Origin: Akkermansiaceae bacterium | Lineage (GTDB): Bacteria > Verrucomicrobiota > Verrucomicrobiia > Verrucomicrobiales > DEV007 | Reading direction: 5' to 3' | Assembly (NCBI GenBank): GCA_024233005.1 | Contig: JACKQE010000001.1 | Location: 744,001 to 808,000 of the forward strand | DNA: 64,000 nt | Shown: one piece after another, positions 56,667-64,000 of the stretch | Numbering within the stretch: position 1 is the stretch's first letter | How the letters are laid out: each line of letters begins with the position of its first letter | Notes under the pieces: model-generated | What the model saw: the letters and a program-made list of their open reading frames with translations, nothing else | What the model was told of the DNA's origin: nothing | Database searches by the model: none | Translations under genes and position numbers: made by a program

Positions 56667-56702
56667 ATCGCAGGTCGGTTTCATTCCGTACCGACCTGCG
56701 AT
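56667..56702 (+). terminator. strong hairpin after the Sm-like gene
   Basis: A 13-bp perfect stem, ATCGCAGGTCGGT with ACCGACCTGCGAT, and a 10-base loop, beginning 37 bases after the stop codon. No long T-run follows, so termination is likely but not certain. Confidence 0.6.
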
Positions 56703-57064
56703 GGGTTTGGGGCTATCGGCAACCCATTGTCGGAGACAGCGCGGTCTATCGACTGGTCCTGTGCGAAAGGCGCCCGTCCGACATTTTTCCGGGCACTGAT
56801 TTCCTTGAGGCATCCCTTCATGAAGGCCGGGATGGCGGCTTGGTTTCTTCGAAACTCACAGACAATCAACAAATCATAATCAATCCGGGAAGATGGTGAC
56901 CGCAAAAATTGCGATTGAGTCCCTATTGAATTCCATGTACCCTTGATTACGTTGTAACAAACGGCCGTCCAAAGGTTACTGCCAGTTATGTCCGAACCGT
57001 GCAGGGTAAACCCCTCACCGGATCCGGTAAGCTCCCGCTTCTTTTCATCAAGTCCTCGCAAGCA
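56703..57064. other. upstream region of the peptidase/cyclase locus
   Basis: About 360 bases without a recognisable gene. The segment 56860-56970 is AT-richer and is the likely promoter zone of the genes that follow. No single promoter could be chosen. Confidence 0.4.
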
Positions 57065-57439
57065 ATGTCCTCTCTTCGCATCATTGTCACAGGTTGCCGC
57101 GATGCCGAATTTTCCGCCTTCCTGCGGAGCCGTCCATTATTGGATCAAATCGAATGCGAATCCTCCGCGGACCGCAAATTGACATGCACCCTCCCCGAGG
57201 AAAGCATGGAGCCATTTTTCGAGACGCTCCGGGAGCAGGCCGAAAGGTCATGGTCCGACCCGGATGACGATTCCGTGCTCGCCTTCGATTGCGCCTATTT
57301 CCCAAACAGCCTCACTAAGTTTCAACCCATGAGGCAACTGCGCGGACGCGTGGCCGCCCGGATGGCCCGGCAGATGAAAAACCTGCCTCCAGCCCGCGCG
57401 GTGCCTTTGACGGTTTTCGGACCCGAGGAGGACGACTGA
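57065..57439 (+). CDS. small hypothetical protein upstream of the peptidase
   Basis: This 124-aa protein has no recognised domain. It starts MSSLRIIVTGCRDAEFSAFL, is acidic, and ends with a basic helix (RGRVAARMARQMKN) and an acidic tail. No signal or membrane helix. It lies 93 bases upstream of the peptidase, with the 20-bp palindrome in between, so it could be an accessory or regulator of the operon or belong to a separate unit. Confidence 0.5.
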   Translation: MSSLRIIVTGCRDAEFSAFLRSRPLLDQIECESSADRKLTCTLPEESMEPFFETLREQAERSWSDPDDDSVLAFDCAYFPNSLTKFQPMRQLRGRVAARMARQMKNLPPARAVPLTVFGPEEDD

Positions 57440-57447
57440 GCCCGCCC

Positions 57448-57467
57448 GTTCGGTCAATTGACCGAAC
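57448..57467. promoter_or_regulatory. 20-bp perfect palindrome, candidate operator
   Basis: GTTCGGTCAA meets its exact complement TTGACCGAAC with no spacer. It lies 8 bases after the small gene's stop and 65 bases before the peptidase ATG. A zero-loop palindrome suits a dimeric repressor better than a terminator. Confidence 0.45.
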
Positions 57468-57532
57468 CGGGAGAGAAAGTTCTGGACACATTGTCCAATT
57501 GCGCTGTCATAGCGGGCGTAACCAAACGTCCC

Positions 57533-59176
57533 ATGGCAGACCACGTTGATCCCTACCGCATTTATCTGGATTCTGCCAGATCCCAGCCTTTGGATCAGGC
57601 ACTGGCCGATTTTTACACGAACACGGATGAAGCCACTGAGGTGGCCAATGAGTTGGAGAATCTATTCGCCCCTTTTCATACCCGGACCATGGCCGGGAGG
57701 AAACACTTCGCGCCCAGTTCCGCTTGGCGGGATGAGCTGGCCATGCTTCCCCCCGAGGAGAAACCGTCACCACAGCGATTTGTGGTCCGGGTGCATTTGT
57801 TCGAGGACAGCGGCGGGCATGCCGGACGCTATCTGGGCTTCGTTTCCCTTCGTCCCCCCAGGGCTTCCGCGTATCAGAAGCGGGCCGTCCGCCGGGCGCA
57901 CCGGGTGTTCAAGTACGTCATCGACGCCGAGTTGGCCGCGCCTTCCTACATGCAGCGTCCCCGCTATCATGTCCTAACCACCACAGCGTCCTCGGGTCGA
58001 CTGGGAGTGCTGCCTTTTCGCAGCGCCGTCTATTCCACCCCTTCTCTCCGGGACACCGGAAGCGCCTGCACCCATCTTGCCGTCAGCCAGGCTCTGCATT
58101 TGATCATGGGGAGATTCGGGTGCCGACCCATCAGTCAGGAGGAGTTCCGCTGGCATCTGTGGCGGCATTCGGACAAGGGTGATGGCAAGTCCATTGGTCA
58201 GGTCAACAACGACGGATCCAATTTGGAAGACGCACTCAAGGTGATCCAGAAATCCTGCAATGGTGGAGGCTTCCTGCGTAGCGTCTTTCCTCGCGACAAT
58301 GGCCAGATTCTGAGCGAACGGGAACGCCTCCTTGTGTATCGCCACCTCACTGACTGCCTGGCCTGCGGTTTGCCGGTGATCGCCATTGTAAAGTCCGGCA
58401 AGCTCCTAACCCCTGGGACCCGTCAGGAACTGGCCGACAAACAGAAGGACGACCAGTTGGCCATCCCCCATGCCGTTTTAATACTCGGAATGCACCTTTT
58501 GCATACGAACGAGGAACTACCCTATCACGCTTCTCCATCCGATTTCCGCATCGATCAGGCTGAGTTGCCGGGCAGGCTGGTCGTCCACGACTCGTTGCAC
58601 CGCGGGCCGTTTTTCGAATGGATGATGTCCGACTTTATCGATGCCGCTTTGGAGGCTTATTCCGGCGACATCAAAGGGGTGCACATGCTGACGGTGGGTC
58701 CCCACGAGATGGTTTTGGGAAATCATCGCGCAAGGAACTACTCCGAAGACGTTCTCCAGTCCCTCTTGGCGAATTTGGACCTCACTGACGTTTGGGACGA
58801 TTCCTCCTTGAGCGCGCTCGCTTCTTACCTGGGAGAGACGGGCGTGAATTTGCAGAATGCCGTGGAGGTTGCCCAATGGGACATCATCTGCCGGCTTCTT
58901 TCCCCCGGTGAAATCCGCCAGCGCTACCAACATCGGAAAAATTTGGAGGTGTGCCATGGCAGTTTTGACAACCTGCATCTCTCTTTCGCGTGGGTCTTGG
59001 AGATGCGCCATCCCGACGCGGGCGCCCACTCCCTTCCCGCCACCCCGGATGAACTGCCTTCTGCCATGATCCATGTGTGGGATGTCACCAAGGAGCCCGA
59101 TCCCGACGATTCCAAAGCGACTAGTCAAGGCATCGCCCCCTGCATGAGCCTCGTTTTCACCTCTCACGCTCCCTGA
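57533..59176 (+). CDS. predicted papain-like (C39/transglutaminase-type) cysteine peptidase
   Basis: I do not recognise the family of this 547-aa protein. A papain-type triad can be read: Cys179 in TGSACTHLAVSQAL (nucleophile at a helix start), His313 in IPHAVLILGMHLL, and Asp353 in LVVHDSLHRGPF. The Cys-His-Asp order and the strand after the His fit the papain/C39 superfamily. The N-terminal 140 residues may be a substrate or partner domain, and the C-terminal 150 residues are helical. No signal peptide. ATG 57533 is preferred to an in-frame TTG at 57458. The stop is 12 bases from the cyclase fusion gene. Confidence 0.5.
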   Translation: MADHVDPYRIYLDSARSQPLDQALADFYTNTDEATEVANELENLFAPFHTRTMAGRKHFAPSSAWRDELAMLPPEEKPSPQRFVVRVHLFEDSGGHAGRYLGFVSLRPPRASAYQKRAVRRAHRVFKYVIDAELAAPSYMQRPRYHVLTTTASSGRLGVLPFRSAVYSTPSLRDTGSACTHLAVSQALHLIMGRFGCRPISQEEFRWHLWRHSDKGDGKSIGQVNNDGSNLEDALKVIQKSCNGGGFLRSVFPRDNGQILSERERLLVYRHLTDCLACGLPVIAIVKSGKLLTPGTRQELADKQKDDQLAIPHAVLILGMHLLHTNEELPYHASPSDFRIDQAELPGRLVVHDSLHRGPFFEWMMSDFIDAALEAYSGDIKGVHMLTVGPHEMVLGNHRARNYSEDVLQSLLANLDLTDVWDDSSLSALASYLGETGVNLQNAVEVAQWDIICRLLSPGEIRQRYQHRKNLEVCHGSFDNLHLSFAWVLEMRHPDAGAHSLPATPDELPSAMIHVWDVTKEPDPDDSKATSQGIAPCMSLVFTSHAP

Positions 59177-59188
59177 CTTGGACTGCGC

Positions 59189-60985
59189 ATGCCTGGTCTC
59201 CCCGATATTAGTCTCATCACCTCCTGGCACGGCGGAGTGCCCAGGGACGGAGCCACTGCCGCGCCGCCCGCGGGCCTGCTTGGGGCGCTCCAGGCAGGAG
59301 TGGGATTGATCGATCTCTATTTCCTCAATCACCTGGAGATTCCCTGGTATCGGGCTCAATGCCAACGGGGACCGGACCGCTGGCCCGACCATGCCGATGT
59401 GTGCCCGTTGTGCTTTGCCGCGGCGCTGGAACCTTCTGACATCCATCGAATCGGCGATGCCTTGGTGAATCTGACTGTCAACCACTACGCCGGGCGCCTC
59501 ATCGGTCCCCGTCCGCGATTCACGGCATTGGCGACGTTTTGGCCTTTCGTCAACAGCGACTCCCCGGAAGCCCGAAGCCAATCGGTCCGTGCCATCCAGA
59601 ATTCCTTGTTGCTGGCCCGGTATCTCGGCGGCAGGCATGTAGAAATCGTCGGGGGTTCCGCGTTTTCAGACAGCGATGGAACCGAGGCCAAATCCATCAA
59701 TGAGCGTGACGCCGCCTCCCGTAAGGCCCGGGAACGCCGTCACCAGCAGCTTTGCGAGTCCTTGCGAAACGTCTACAGCGACGAGCGGGGAGTGGAGCTG
59801 TTTGGCATCGGCGAGGGAACGGACCAAGGCTCGGGCCCCTATCTGTGCCTTGAGATCGAACCGGGACAAGCCTTTCTCATCAACACCGTGGACAGTTTCT
59901 TGGCGGTGCGGGAAAGCCTGTCGGCCGACCCCAATGTCCAGTCCCGCGTCCTGCTGAATGTCGATCTGGCCCACATGTTTCTCGCCGACGCCGACCAGCC
60001 AGGCCTGAAGCACGCGGGACAGCGCCAGTTGAACGCGATCACTGAACCCGTCAAAGACTGGGTGGGCCATTTCCATGCCTCCGACCACGCCCGCACTCAT
60101 GCCTCGGACCTCTGCCCGGGCAGCTACCACTTTTTGGAGCCGGACTACGCGCCCTGGCTGAAGCTGGCCTCCGATCTCGTGGGTCGACCCCGGTTCTCCA
60201 ACACCGTCGCCATCGAGATGGAAGCCTGCGCCGAAATCCACGAGATCATGCGCTCTCTTGACCGAACCCGCAACTGGGCCCAAACGGTGGTTTCCAACGA
60301 AACCTGCGTAACCTCCGTGGGAGCCGTGGGAGCCATCCTCGCCGTTGATATCGTCAATTCCACTGAATGTCTCGCCGTGGGAGGCACCGACTTCTCTGCG
60401 GGTGCCCTGCGGCTTGACCTGGCCGTTTCGAGCATCAGCCGCGCCATCCAGTCCTTGCGCGGCTCCGTCTACTCCTTCACTGGCGACGGCGTCGTGGCGA
60501 TTTTCGACCAGCGGCACTACCAGAGCGTTGAAGAATGTGCCCGCAAGGCCTTGAGGGCGGCGGACCTTCTTCACCCCACCATGAAGGAGTCGCTGCAAAA
60601 GGTCGGGCAATGGAAAGCGGAAGAGGAAAAACACCTCGCTTTGCGGATCGCGCTTCATTGGGGCGAGGCCGCCATTCCCACGACAGGCCCGCTGGCGCAG
60701 CAGCTTCTGGGCGCCGATGTCATCATCGGTTGCCGCCTCATGAATGCTTCCGACCCTCCCCGACGGAGGAACGGCGGAAACGCCACCCACCGCGTCAACC
60801 AATCCGTTTCGGAGCCCTTCTTTGTCCGGGCCAATCTCGAAGCCGACGTCTGGCGCCAGCTCACCGACGAGGAGCTGGAGGGCCGATTCAAAGGAATTCA
60901 CTTCCAAACATTTCGAAATCGGGTGGACAAGGTCCGCGTCCGGAAAAGCCTTCCGTTCCGCAGTCCCCGGCGGGCCAAGCATTAG
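59189..60985 (+). CDS. xylose-isomerase-like TIM barrel fused to class III nucleotide cyclase
   Basis: This is a 598-aa two-domain protein. Residues 1 to about 350 look like a xylose-isomerase/AP-endonuclease-2 TIM barrel: ARYLGGRHVEIVGGS, then candidate metal ligands in CLEIEPG (Glu222), NVDLAHM (Asp259, His262), HFHASD (His294/296) and AIEMEA (Glu343). Residues 380-520 are a class III adenylate/guanylate cyclase domain, with metal Asp387 in LAVDIVNST, Asp433 in SFTGDGVVAIF and Arg516. The transition-state Asn position (512) is Ile. So metal binding is kept but catalysis may be altered or another base used. It is co-transcribed with the predicted peptidase. Confidence 0.6.
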   Translation: MPGLPDISLITSWHGGVPRDGATAAPPAGLLGALQAGVGLIDLYFLNHLEIPWYRAQCQRGPDRWPDHADVCPLCFAAALEPSDIHRIGDALVNLTVNHYAGRLIGPRPRFTALATFWPFVNSDSPEARSQSVRAIQNSLLLARYLGGRHVEIVGGSAFSDSDGTEAKSINERDAASRKARERRHQQLCESLRNVYSDERGVELFGIGEGTDQGSGPYLCLEIEPGQAFLINTVDSFLAVRESLSADPNVQSRVLLNVDLAHMFLADADQPGLKHAGQRQLNAITEPVKDWVGHFHASDHARTHASDLCPGSYHFLEPDYAPWLKLASDLVGRPRFSNTVAIEMEACAEIHEIMRSLDRTRNWAQTVVSNETCVTSVGAVGAILAVDIVNSTECLAVGGTDFSAGALRLDLAVSSISRAIQSLRGSVYSFTGDGVVAIFDQRHYQSVEECARKALRAADLLHPTMKESLQKVGQWKAEEEKHLALRIALHWGEAAIPTTGPLAQQLLGADVIIGCRLMNASDPPRRRNGGNATHRVNQSVSEPFFVRANLEADVWRQLTDEELEGRFKGIHFQTFRNRVDKVRVRKSLPFRSPRRAKH

Positions 60986-61020
60986 CCTTTGTTGGAAAGA
61001 GCCCCTCGAACCCCGTCCTC

Positions 61021-64000
61021 TCACACCGTCCCCAGCGCGCGCAGGGTTTCGATGATTTGGCGGATCTGGTCTTCCCGTTTGGCGGACTTGCGGCCGAAAC
61101 GGGCGGAGAGGGTGGCGGGATCGGTGCCGTCCGTGCCGCTCTCCGCGAGGAGGTGGCGCACGACGGCGACCTGGGCGGGCAATTCGCCGGGCCAGGAGCG
61201 CGGCTCCCCGGCGGCGGAGGGCACGTTCTTGGCGGGCGCCGGGGTGGCGTCCTCCGCTTCGGTGTCGTCGATGTCCAGCTGGATCTGGGCCGGGGCGGCT
61301 CCGGCTTCGGGATTCTGGAATTCCGGGCGAAGCCAGCGCACCAGTCCGCGTTTCTCTTCTCCGGCGCGCTCCTGGTTCAAGGCCACGAGACGCTCCAGGA
61401 GGATGCCGTCGTAGCGCTCGCGGGCTTCGGCGACCGCGGCGGCGAAGCCCGCGGGATCGGTCGTCTTCTGCAGGGTCACGCTCAGGGTGTCGGGATCGAA
61501 GATCTCGCCGCGCGCGGCGTCGCGATACCAGCTCCGGAGATCATCCCAGCCGTAGGCGTGGAAGACGGCTTCATCGAGGTCGTCATGGATCTGCTGGAGG
61601 ACGGAGACGAGGCCTTCGTCGTGGATCACGCGCTCCTTGGCGGTGAGCACTTCTCCGGAGCGGAGTTTTTCGAGGACGTTGTAGATCCCCGTCAGGGTCA
61701 GGCCGGGATGCGCCGCCTGCTGCCGCTTGCGGTGCGCGTCGAGCTTCTCCCCGAGGTCCCGGATCCGGGCACGGGTGGCTTCGTCGGGGGCGGGAAAGGG
61801 GAAGGTTTCGAAGCAGCGGGTTTTCACATACACGGGATCGTTTCCAACTCCGAGCCGACTGCCCGCTGCCAATGACCAATCCACGTGTATCTTGCTGGAA
61901 AGCACACCCAGGAAATAAGCGTCCTCTAGCGCGATACTGATAAGCTTGTTGTCGGGGAGAATCGACGCATCCAGAAATACGAAAAATCGATGCTTACTGG
62001 TTTCAACAGTTGCAATGTAGCGTTTCAATCCCTTGAGTTGTTCCCGAAGTTTTTTGTTCGGTTCCCCGAAAATCCACCAATATTTACGGCGAACTTCTCG
62101 ACGGTTTTGGTCCCGATCGGGTTTAACTGTAGTAAGTAGGTGTTGAAAAACTGCTGGATGTTCTGCTTGGAGTTCGGTTATCTCGTATCCAAAAGCGTCA
62201 ACATACCCTGACCACTGCGGACATGGCCAGTCAGGTCCTTTCCATTTTGATAGTCAAAAATTACCGAACCTGAATCCCGGCGAGATGATGCTTGAAATTT
62301 GCTGCTACCTCTGGAGAAACGATCAAAAACCCTTTTCCAAACAAACAAAATCCTTTGATTCGAAAGTTCGGCGTTGGCGGAAAGGCGAAGCTGTTGAACC
62401 AACACGGGGACCGATTTTTAGACTTGGCAAAATTTTTCCATTTGCAGAGGTCAATGAAACTTCGTGCTCTCCTTCTTCAATTGCATTCTCTTTGAACACT
62501 TTATGGAGTGTTCCGATGGAAGTATTGACGGTTCCCACCGTCATCGCGATCCGCACCGCCGCACCATCCGCCGAATCCACCCAGGGATGATCTGGAATGG
62601 CAAACGCGAGATGCATCGGATTCTTCTCGGCGTTCAGATGGGCTTCGAGTACACGGCGGTTAAACGTCTGACGAATCGAATTGGTGGTGATAAAACCGAA
62701 GCGCCGGGTCTTTCCAGCCCGCAACAGCTCCGCGCTGCGCTGCCACCAGAACATGACGAAATCGGCCGACTCGGGCACGTCGCCTTTCCACGCTTTCCGC
62801 AGCGCTTCCGTGTAGCCGTCACCCAAGAAATCCCGCATCCGCGAAGCGCCCACAAACGGCGGATTCCCCACAATGTAGTCCGCCTCGGGCCATTCCGGTC
62901 GCCGGGGATTGGTGTAATCATAGATCACGGTGCGCGCACTCTCGTCGGGCACTTCCTTCCCGGTGACGGGGTGGGGCTTCGTCGTGACGCCGTCCCAGAG
63001 GGTGACGAAATTTCCGTCGGCGTCTTTGCGCGGGATCTTCGCGTCATAGGCGAGCACCGCGTCCTGGTGGAGGATGGTGTTCTGCTTCGGGAGGAGCGGG
63101 CGGTCGTTGGTATCGGCTTTGCCGGTGGTTTTGAAATGCCACTGGAAGTAGCCGATCCAGAGAACGAGCTGGGCGATGCTGACGGCGGAGGGATTCAGCT
63201 CGAGCCCGTGGAACTGCTCGGGTCTGACCTTGAAGCTGTCCATCTCCAGGGTGCGGTCGCCGCCGATGCCCTCGAAGAAGTCGAGCACCTCGGCCTCAAG
63301 GCGTTTGAGGTGCTCCAGGGTGACGTAGAGGAAATTCCCCGAGCCGCAGGCGGGATCGAGCACCCGGATCTGGCAGAGCCGGTGGTGGTAATCCTCGACC
63401 TCGGAGCGGGCCTTTTTCTCCTGCCCGGAGTCGACGAGCTGGACGGCGGCGGCCTTGACGGTGTCCCACTCGTCGCGGAGGGGGTCGATCACGGTGGGCT
63501 GAATGAGCCGCTCCACATAGGAGCGCGGGGTGTAGTGGGCGCCGAGCTTGTGGCGCTCGCGCGGATCGAGGGCGCGCTCGAGCAGGGTGCCGAAGATGGC
63601 GGGATCCACTTCGGCCCAGTCCGCCTCGGCGGCGTCGATGAGGAGGCTGATCTGATCGACGGTGAGGGGCAGCGCGGTCGGATTCTCAAAGAGGCCGCCA
63701 TTGAAGTGGGCGACCTTTTTCAGCAGCACGGCGGAAAAATCCGTCCCGATGGCCATCTCCTTCCACAGATTGGTGACGAGCACGGGGAAGCCCTGCGGAG
63801 TGTCCTCAATCTTGCGCAGCAACTCCAGGAAGCCGCGCTCCGGGAGCAGACCGATGTCCTCGGCGAAGAGGGTGAAGAGGCAGCGCTGGAGGAAGAGGGC
63901 GACGACTTCGGGATGGTGGCGGTCGGCTTCGAGGGATTTGGCGAGCCGGGCGAGGCGGCCGGCGATGTCGCGAGTCACCTTGGCGACCCGCTTCGAGGGA
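61021..64000 (-). pseudogene. MmeI/YeeA-type DNA methyltransferase gene, frameshifted and cut by window edge
   Basis: The gene enters from beyond 64000: the frame is open past the GTG at 63978, starting PSKRVAKVTRDIAGRL, so the N terminus (possibly a nuclease) is outside the window. The helical spacer has FLQRCLFTLFAEDIGLLPER and FNGGLF. The methyltransferase has SAM motif I LDPACGSGNFLY and motif IV VGNPPF, typical of N6-adenine enzymes. Frame 0 breaks at about 62420. LSANAELSNQRI, then GKGFLIVSPEVA, then DYQNGKDLTGH lie in other frames, and frame 0 resumes at about 62225 (PQWSGYVDAFGY ... DRDQNRRE) and runs to 61021. At least four indels in roughly 200 bases are needed to restore it. Confidence 0.8.

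Noticed and set aside
62178..62405. 75-codon minus-strand frame
   Set aside because: It is one frame of the broken methyltransferase, not a separate gene.

Overview
The window is GC-rich, densely coded DNA from a free-living bacterium, most likely a member of the Verrucomicrobiota (PVC superphylum). The evidence is inferential. It contains a DUF1587/1592/1595/1588/1585 cytochrome-c protein typical of Planctomycetes and Verrucomicrobia, remnants of a zinc-ribbon Ser/Thr kinase and the ECF sigma factor that usually accompanies it, a DUF6580 membrane protein, and short pseudopilin operons. No rRNA, CRISPR array, transposase or phage gene was seen. One tRNA (Arg, anticodon CCT) is present.

Layout. 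0-7 kb: lysA with two pseudopilin genes on the minus strand, divergent from a tagaturonate-reductase-like gene, an SGNH-like exported protein, an esterase and pdxA. 7.4-11.5 kb: an APH-P-loop fusion protein, then decayed kinase and sigma-factor genes and 0.8 kb without a recognisable gene. 11.6-20.1 kb: one 8.5 kb gene for cyclic beta-1,2-glucan synthase. 20-27 kb: an Old Yellow Enzyme, a DUF1537 acid-sugar kinase, the DUF1592 protein, a phospholipase-D-type lipoprotein and a HAD phosphatase. 27.4-32.2 kb: a minus-strand ABC uptake operon whose substrate-binding protein is fused to an OmpA-like domain. 32.5-37.3 kb: a TIR-like membrane protein with a coiled-coil partner, tRNA-Arg, DUF6580, and overlapping coaX and ROK kinase genes. 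37.3-45.2 kb: a two-subunit xanthine-dehydrogenase-like pair that has lost its cofactor ligands, a LysM lipoprotein, DUF72 and two esterases.

45.4-64 kb is the accessory end. An intact yifB/comM gene is followed by about 8.7 kb holding a 1578-residue DUF4132-type protein with a small partner, a broken FGE-sulfatase domain, an exported metallo-beta-lactamase-fold protein and a LprI-like protein. A second 399-bp copy of the yifB 3' end comes next, differing at only two synonymous positions. The two copies form direct repeats around the insert. Beyond them are an exported Sm-like protein and a two-gene operon: a predicted papain-like cysteine peptidase, and a protein joining a xylose-isomerase-like TIM barrel to a class III nucleotide cyclase domain. 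A 20-bp perfect palindrome precedes the operon. The window ends in an MmeI/YeeA-type DNA methyltransferase gene, broken by several frameshifts in its AT-richer target-recognition segment.

The peptidase/cyclase operon beside a modification gene and the repeat-bounded insert is the best candidate for an undescribed signalling or defence system. The cofactor-less XDH-like pair is the best candidate for an undescribed protein function. Gene functions are assigned by motif reading only. No database search was run.
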